NCBI RefSeq assembly: GCF_902859915.1
Contig: NZ_CADIKK010000004.1
Span: forward strand, 186,001-250,000
Source of the DNA: Paraburkholderia ultramafica
Lineage (GTDB): Bacteria; Pseudomonadota; Gammaproteobacteria; Burkholderiales; Burkholderiaceae
Direction of reading: 5' to 3'
Length of the DNA stretch: 64,000 nucleotides
Shown here piece after piece: positions 60,067 to 64,000 of the stretch (its first letter is position 1; each line of letters begins with the position of its first letter). The notes beneath the pieces were generated by a model. That model was not told the origin of the DNA. It searched no databases and saw nothing but the letters and a program-made list of their open reading frames with translations. A program made the translations under genes and the position numbers.

Positions 60067-60825
60067 ATGCGCTTCATACGTTCTTTGCTGCTGCTGATCT
60101 ACTTCGTGCTGTTCACGGTGCCGTACGCGACCGCGTGCTTCATCGCGTTCCCGTTCTTGCGCGCCGACCATCGCTACTGGATGGCGGCCGGCTGGTGCCG
60201 CGCAACGCTCAACACGGTACGCTGGCTCAACGGCATCCGCTACAGAATCGAAGGTTACGAGAACCTGCCCGACGGTCCGGCGGTGCTGTTGTCCAAGCAT
60301 CAATCGGCGTGGGAAACGCTGGCGTTTCCGGCACTGATGCCGCGGCCGCTGTGCTACGTGTTCAAGCGCGAGCTGCTGTATGTGCCGTTCTTCGGTTGGG
60401 CGCTCGGCATGCTGAAGATGGTTCATATCGATCGCAAGGAAGGCAAAAACGCGTTCGAATCGGTCATCAGGCAAGGCAAAGCACGCATGGCGGAAGGCGC
60501 CTGGGTCATCATGTTTCCGGAAGGCACGCGCACGCCGACCGGCAAGCAAGGCAAGTACAAGACCGGCGGCGCGCGCTTCGCGATCGCCAGCGGCGCGCCA
60601 GTCGTGCCGATCGCACACAACGCCGGACGTGTGTGGCCGCGCAACTCGTTCCTTAAATATGCGGGTATAGTCACAGTGTCGATCGGCAAGCCAATCGATA
60701 CAACGGGGCTCACGCCCGACGAAGTGAACACGCGCGTCGAACAGTGGATCGAAACTGAAATGCGCCGCATCGATCCTACCGCGTATCGCGCGGCGGAAGG
60801 CAGTTCCGCCGCCGCACCAATCTGA
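60067..60825 (+). CDS. 1-acyl-sn-glycerol-3-phosphate acyltransferase (PlsC family)
   Basis: Transfers an acyl group to lysophosphatidic acid to make phosphatidate. The 252-residue product has one or two N-terminal membrane helices, the catalytic HQSAWE at residues 78-83 (HX4D/E), and the FPEGTRTP motif near residue 155 for substrate phosphate. It follows gmhB after 40 bp and precedes a YgjP-type gene. Confidence 0.92.
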   Translation: MRFIRSLLLLIYFVLFTVPYATACFIAFPFLRADHRYWMAAGWCRATLNTVRWLNGIRYRIEGYENLPDGPAVLLSKHQSAWETLAFPALMPRPLCYVFKRELLYVPFFGWALGMLKMVHIDRKEGKNAFESVIRQGKARMAEGAWVIMFPEGTRTPTGKQGKYKTGGARFAIASGAPVVPIAHNAGRVWPRNSFLKYAGIVTVSIGKPIDTTGLTPDEVNTRVEQWIETEMRRIDPTAYRAAEGSSAAAPI

Positions 60826-60867
60826 CGCGCCCACGCCCTCGAAGGCGTATTGCGCGAAGCTAATCCG

Positions 60868-61758
60868 ATGCAGAAGTCTCCCACATCGCAGCCCGCTGCG
60901 GCGCTCGATAACCGGCAGCTCGATCTCCCGCTCTTCGCCGAGCCGGGGTCGACGTCGTCGTCCCCTTCACCGTCCGCGCCCTCAGCGGGGTCGCCCGCCG
61001 CGCAACCGCCGACCGTGCCGCTTGCGCCGGACGGCAGCAAGCTGCGCAGCCTGACCGTCGGCGCGCGCACGCTGCATTACGTGCTCAAACGTTCGGCGCG
61101 CCGTTCGATCGGCTTTGCGATCGACAGCACCGGTCTGACGATCACCGCACCGCGCTGGGTCACGCTCGCCGATATCGAAACCGCGATCACCGAAAAGCAG
61201 CGCTGGATTTTCACGAAGCTGATCGAGTGGCAAACGCGTGTCGAACAGCGCGCGCTGCCCAAGGTCGACTGGAAAGATGGCGCCGAAGTGCCGTACCTCG
61301 GCCAGCCGGTGCGCGTGAAGCTCGGTTCGCCGCAAGGCACACTGGCGTTCAGCGCGGGCGATGCGGCGCTGCAAGTGCCGTTGCCATTGCAGGCCGATCC
61401 GCAGCAGATCAAGGACCGCGTGCAAGGCTGGTTGCAGGGCGAAGCGAAGCGTCTGTTCGGCGAGCGCCTCGCCATCTACTCGGAGAAGCTGGGCGTCAAC
61501 TATCGCGCGTATGCGCTCTCTTCAGCGGCCACACGCTGGGGCAGTTGTTCGAGTGACGGCAAGATTCGCCTGAACTGGCGGCTGATTCATTTCCCGCTGT
61601 CCATCATCGATTACGTCGTTGCGCACGAGCTCGCGCATCTGCGTGAAATGAATCACAGCCCGCGCTTCTGGCAAACGGTCGAATCGATTTTTCCGGAATT
61701 CCGCGAAGCGCGGCAGACGCTGAAGTCGCATCCACCGGAATTGCTGCCGACGCTTTGA
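60868..61758 (+). CDS. YgjP/M48-like metallopeptidase (DUF45)
   Basis: A 296-residue protein of the SprT/YgjP group. The zinc motif HELAHLREMNHSPRFW lies near residue 250; SSAATRWGSCSSDGKIRLNWRL precedes it and is the family signature. The N-terminal 60 residues are Ser/Pro/Ala-rich and probably disordered. The substrate is unknown; peptidase activity is inferred from the HExxH motif. The ATG at 60868 is preferred over a TTG six codons upstream. It follows the acyltransferase gene after 42 bp. Confidence 0.87.
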   Translation: MQKSPTSQPAAALDNRQLDLPLFAEPGSTSSSPSPSAPSAGSPAAQPPTVPLAPDGSKLRSLTVGARTLHYVLKRSARRSIGFAIDSTGLTITAPRWVTLADIETAITEKQRWIFTKLIEWQTRVEQRALPKVDWKDGAEVPYLGQPVRVKLGSPQGTLAFSAGDAALQVPLPLQADPQQIKDRVQGWLQGEAKRLFGERLAIYSEKLGVNYRAYALSSAATRWGSCSSDGKIRLNWRLIHFPLSIIDYVVAHELAHLREMNHSPRFWQTVESIFPEFREARQTLKSHPPELLPTL

Positions 61759-61872
61759 GGTCTGCACAGCCTGGCGCCGGCGCTTCACGCTGAAGCGCCG
61801 GGCCGCATTGCAAGCGGCAAACAGCAGCGGCCAACCCGCGACCGCTAACCGTCAGCCGCGACGATCCGCCGC

Positions 61873-62274
61873 TCACTCCGTGCAGCAGGTTTCGTGCAGA
61901 TGACGCCACGTCACCTTGCCTTGCGCATCGAAGTCCAGCACCGCCGTCGAGCGCCGCACGTTCGCATTACCCGCGTTGTCGCGCTGATACGCGCGATACT
62001 TCACCACCGCGCCCGACGCATACTCGGCGACGATCTCCATATCGCGAATCGTGATTTGCTAGCCCGGACGCGCGCCGCGCAGCTTCGCGAAAATCTCGCG
62101 CACGCCGGCGTGGTCCAGTGCGACGCCGGACGGCATGATCATCGTGAATTGCGGCGCGAAGCGCGCCACGATTCGTTGCAGCGCGCCGCCATCCGCTCAG
62201 CCGTCGAACCACGCCTGGATTTCGGCATGAATCTCGACGAGTTCTTTGAAGCAGGGATTATTTTCATCGTTTGA
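61873..62274 (-). pseudogene. NTF2-like / nuclear transport factor 2 domain gene with two in-frame stops
   Basis: The minus-strand frame reads as a coherent protein of about 130 residues: FKELVEIHAEIQAWFDG, then a TGA (62197-62199), ADGGALQRIVARFAPQFTMI and IFAKLRGARPG, then a TAG (62059-62061), QITIRDMEIVAEYASGAVVKY and ending TWRHLHETCC. The order and the Trp-His pattern resemble SnoaL/DUF4440-type NTF2-like proteins. Both stops are in the same frame, without frameshift, and codon third positions remain GC-rich, so the loss is recent or the stops are sequencing errors. No good start codon is visible upstream; the gene's 5' end may overlap gloA. Confidence 0.7.
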
Positions 62275-62293
62275 CTGCGCCGCGCCGTCTGGA

Positions 62294-62680
62294 TCACTTT
62301 TTCTTCTGGATGAACTCGATCTTGTAGCCGTCCGGATCCGTGACGAAAGCGATCACCGTGGTGCCGTGTTTCATCGGGCCGGCTTCTCGCACGACCGTGC
62401 CGCCTTGAGCCTTGATCTTGTCGCATGCGGCGTACGCGTCGTCGACTTCGACCGCGAGGTGCCCGAAGCCAGTGCCGAGATCGTACGACGGCGTATCCCA
62501 ATTGTGCGTCAGTTCGATGACAGTGCCGTCGCGTTCGTCCGTATAGCCGACGAACGCCAGCGTGAATTTACCGTCCGGATAGTCTTCGCGGCGCAGCAGT
62601 TTCATGCCGAGCAGCTCGGTGTAGAAGGCAATCGAACGATCCAGGTCGCCGACCCGGAGCATGGTGTGAAGCAGGCGCAT
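62294..62680 (-). CDS. gloA: Lactoylglutathione lyase (glyoxalase I)
   Basis: Converts the methylglyoxal-glutathione adduct to S-lactoylglutathione. The 128-residue product has the four metal ligands His5, Glu56, His74 and Glu122 ([41 protein letters not shown]), as in the nickel-dependent bacterial enzymes. ATG 62680 gives the usual start; a longer frame upstream looks non-coding. It lies between the NTF2-like pseudogene and a porin gene. Confidence 0.96.
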   Translation of the reverse strand: MRLLHTMLRVGDLDRSIAFYTELLGMKLLRREDYPDGKFTLAFVGYTDERDGTVIELTHNWDTPSYDLGTGFGHLAVEVDDAYAACDKIKAQGGTVVREAGPMKHGTTVIAFVTDPDGYKIEFIQKKK

Positions 62681-62767
62681 TGTGCACTCCCTGTTGCATG
62701 ATAGCGAGACCGTAAATGTACCCGGAATCACGCAGCGCTGCTGAGCGTGGCACACGCAGCCCGTCAA

Positions 62768-63889
62768 TCAGAACTGATGCCGCAGTCCCGCCATCAAGCC
62801 GAGTTGTGTGCTCTTCTGCCCGAGTGCGACGCCGTTGACGCCTTGCAGTTGCGCGCCGATCAGACCGCCCCGGTACTGCGCGTAATCGCCTTCCAGATAG
62901 ACGTCGGTGTGGCTCGACAGGTTGTAGTCGGCGACCAGTTGATACTGCCACGCCGAACCGTCCTGCTTCGCGGTCTTGCCGTCCTGCAACGTGCGCCAGA
63001 TGTTCGCAGCGAAGTGCCATACATTGCCGACCTGTTGCGTGATGCCGCCCATGATCATGCGACGCCGCGAGAAGTCCGTGTACTTGAGCGCGGCCAGCGC
63101 GGCTGCGCTGAACGGCCCGTTGGCGAAATTCGAAAAGCCGGCGTCGTTCTGATTGACGATGTACCCTGCCGAAAAACGCGTGAGGTTCCACGTGTACGAA
63201 CCGCCGAAGGTCCACGCTTTCGCTGCCGCGCCGTTGACCGAATCCTTCGACTCCTGGTACGCGCCGCCGACGCTGAACGGACCGCCCGCCGGTCGATAAG
63301 CAGCAGCCGCGCCGATCTGGCTGCCGTACGAATTGCCCGCGTTGCCGCCGAACGCGTAACCGGCCGCGAAGGTAAAGCCGTTGTATCTCGCCTGATACTG
63401 CACCTGGTTGCTGGTCCAGATGCCGCCGGTCATCGTCACTTCCGGCTGGAAACTGAAATCGTATGGAATCCACCAGTTACTGCCATAACCGCCCACCGTG
63501 ACGCCTTCGATCATCACGTTGTACTGACGACCCAGAATCACCTGGCCATATGCGTTCGAACGCACACCCACTTGCGCTTCGTTGAAGAACGGCAACGTGG
63601 GATCACTCTGGCCACTGTTGATGTTGAAACGATTTTCGAGTTTGAAGAAGGTGGACCAGCCGCCGCCAAGATCCTCGACGCCTTTCAGACCCCAGCGGCT
63701 CTGGGCCAAGCCGCCGGGACCGAGCCCGATCGACGAGTCGCCGGCCTTGTTCACGTTGGTCAGATAACGCACGCTCTCGTCGGCCACGCCGTAGAGCGTC
63801 ACGCTGGATTGCGCGTGCGCCAGCTGGCATCCCAACGACGCCATCGCGGCGGGCATCACCGCCGCCGCCCACCTGGTTACGTGCTTCAT
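62768..63889 (-). CDS. Gram-negative porin (Burkholderiales trimeric type)
   Basis: A 373-residue outer-membrane protein. The N-terminus MKHVTRWAAAVMPAAMASLG ends in a signal peptidase site after QLAHA. The mature protein starts QSSVTLYGVADE, has GLKGVEDLGGGWSTFFKLENRFN and alternating aromatic strands, and ends LMAGLRHQF with the C-terminal Phe needed for BamA recognition. ATG 63889 follows GAGGAGACG. It would form a trimeric channel for small hydrophilic solutes. Pore specificity cannot be told. Confidence 0.93.
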   Translation of the reverse strand: MKHVTRWAAAVMPAAMASLGCQLAHAQSSVTLYGVADESVRYLTNVNKAGDSSIGLGPGGLAQSRWGLKGVEDLGGGWSTFFKLENRFNINSGQSDPTLPFFNEAQVGVRSNAYGQVILGRQYNVMIEGVTVGGYGSNWWIPYDFSFQPEVTMTGGIWTSNQVQYQARYNGFTFAAGYAFGGNAGNSYGSQIGAAAAYRPAGGPFSVGGAYQESKDSVNGAAAKAWTFGGSYTWNLTRFSAGYIVNQNDAGFSNFANGPFSAAALAALKYTDFSRRRMIMGGITQQVGNVWHFAANIWRTLQDGKTAKQDGSAWQYQLVADYNLSSHTDVYLEGDYAQYRGGLIGAQLQGVNGVALGQKSTQLGLMAGLRHQF

Positions 63890-64000
63890 GACGTCTCCTC
63901 GTACCGGCTCCGCATTGCGCGGATAGAGTTTGTCGGCGTGGGCGGCGCACATTGATCCGGCGCACTGTCAACGCGTTCTTGATGGCGACGCGCTGCACTG
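63890..64000. other. Upstream region of the porin gene (window edge)
   Basis: The last 111 bp contain the porin ribosome binding site (GAGGAGACG on the minus strand) and presumably its promoter, but no convincing -35/-10 pair was recognised before the window ends. Nothing else is seen. Confidence 0.4.

Noticed and set aside
61873..62274. Selenocysteine or stop-codon readthrough in the NTF2-like gene
   Set aside because: One of the two stops is TAG, no selenocysteine hairpin is evident after the TGA, and the family has no known recoding; decay is simpler.

Overview
The window looks like a piece of the main chromosome of a beta-proteobacterium of the Burkholderiales, most likely Paraburkholderia or a close Burkholderia relative. 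The evidence is the high GC content with strong GC3 bias, the conserved order hemH-hrcA / nadK-recN, the yhdP-nit-tldD and queA-tgt-yajC-secD-secF blocks, an oxyR-katA-dps-recG stress cluster, and a trimeric porin of the Burkholderiales type. The genus is inferred from gene content, not from a search. Almost everything is core housekeeping. I see no rRNA or tRNA genes, no insertion sequence, no prophage and no CRISPR.

Layout. 1-4.7 kb: hemH (cut by the window edge), hrcA, nadK, recN. 4.8-14.6 kb: glnE, the AsmA-like giant yhdP, a nitrilase-family amidase and tldD. 14.6-16.1 kb: aroG, preceded by a short open reading frame with eight aromatic residues in a row and a textbook set of mutually exclusive hairpins, i.e. 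a transcription attenuator; this is the most interesting element in the window. 16.2-17.5 kb: a HigB/HigA-type toxin-antitoxin pair and a cobalamin adenosyltransferase. 17.7-23.5 kb: five tandem 46-47 bp palindromic repeats, then a D-lactate dehydrogenase-like flavoprotein and glcD, glcE, glcF for glycolate oxidation. 23.5-26.0 kb: yggS, proC, ubiA. 26.1-32.4 kb: a minus-strand oxidative stress block (recG, oxyR, a 46-codon ORF, katA, a 53-codon membrane ORF, dps). 32.5-38.7 kb: queA, tgt, yajC, secD, secF. 38.8-42.1 kb: an MHS-type MFS transporter, then a b561/YceI/YceI redox operon. 42.5-46.4 kb: pqiA (split into two ORFs), pqiB, pqiC. 46.7-49.4 kb: an RlmL-like methyltransferase, a VOC protein and a WYL regulator. 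49.5-52.5 kb: pntAA, pntAB, pntB. 52.6-64 kb: nudJ, mnmA, a membrane-anchored glutamate synthase-like enzyme, glyQ, glyS, gmhB, a PlsC acyltransferase, a YgjP-type peptidase, an NTF2-like pseudogene, gloA and a porin.

How they work together. Several neighbours form clear functional sets: glycolate/lactate oxidation (dld, glcDEF), peroxide defence (oxyR, katA, dps, with recG for DNA repair), tRNA queuosine plus Sec translocation, outer-membrane lipid traffic (pqiABC), proton-driven transhydrogenation (pnt) and glycyl-tRNA charging followed by LPS heptose and lysophospholipid acylation (glyQ-glyS-gmhB-plsC). Function calls rest on recognised motifs and synteny read by eye; nothing was searched against a database.
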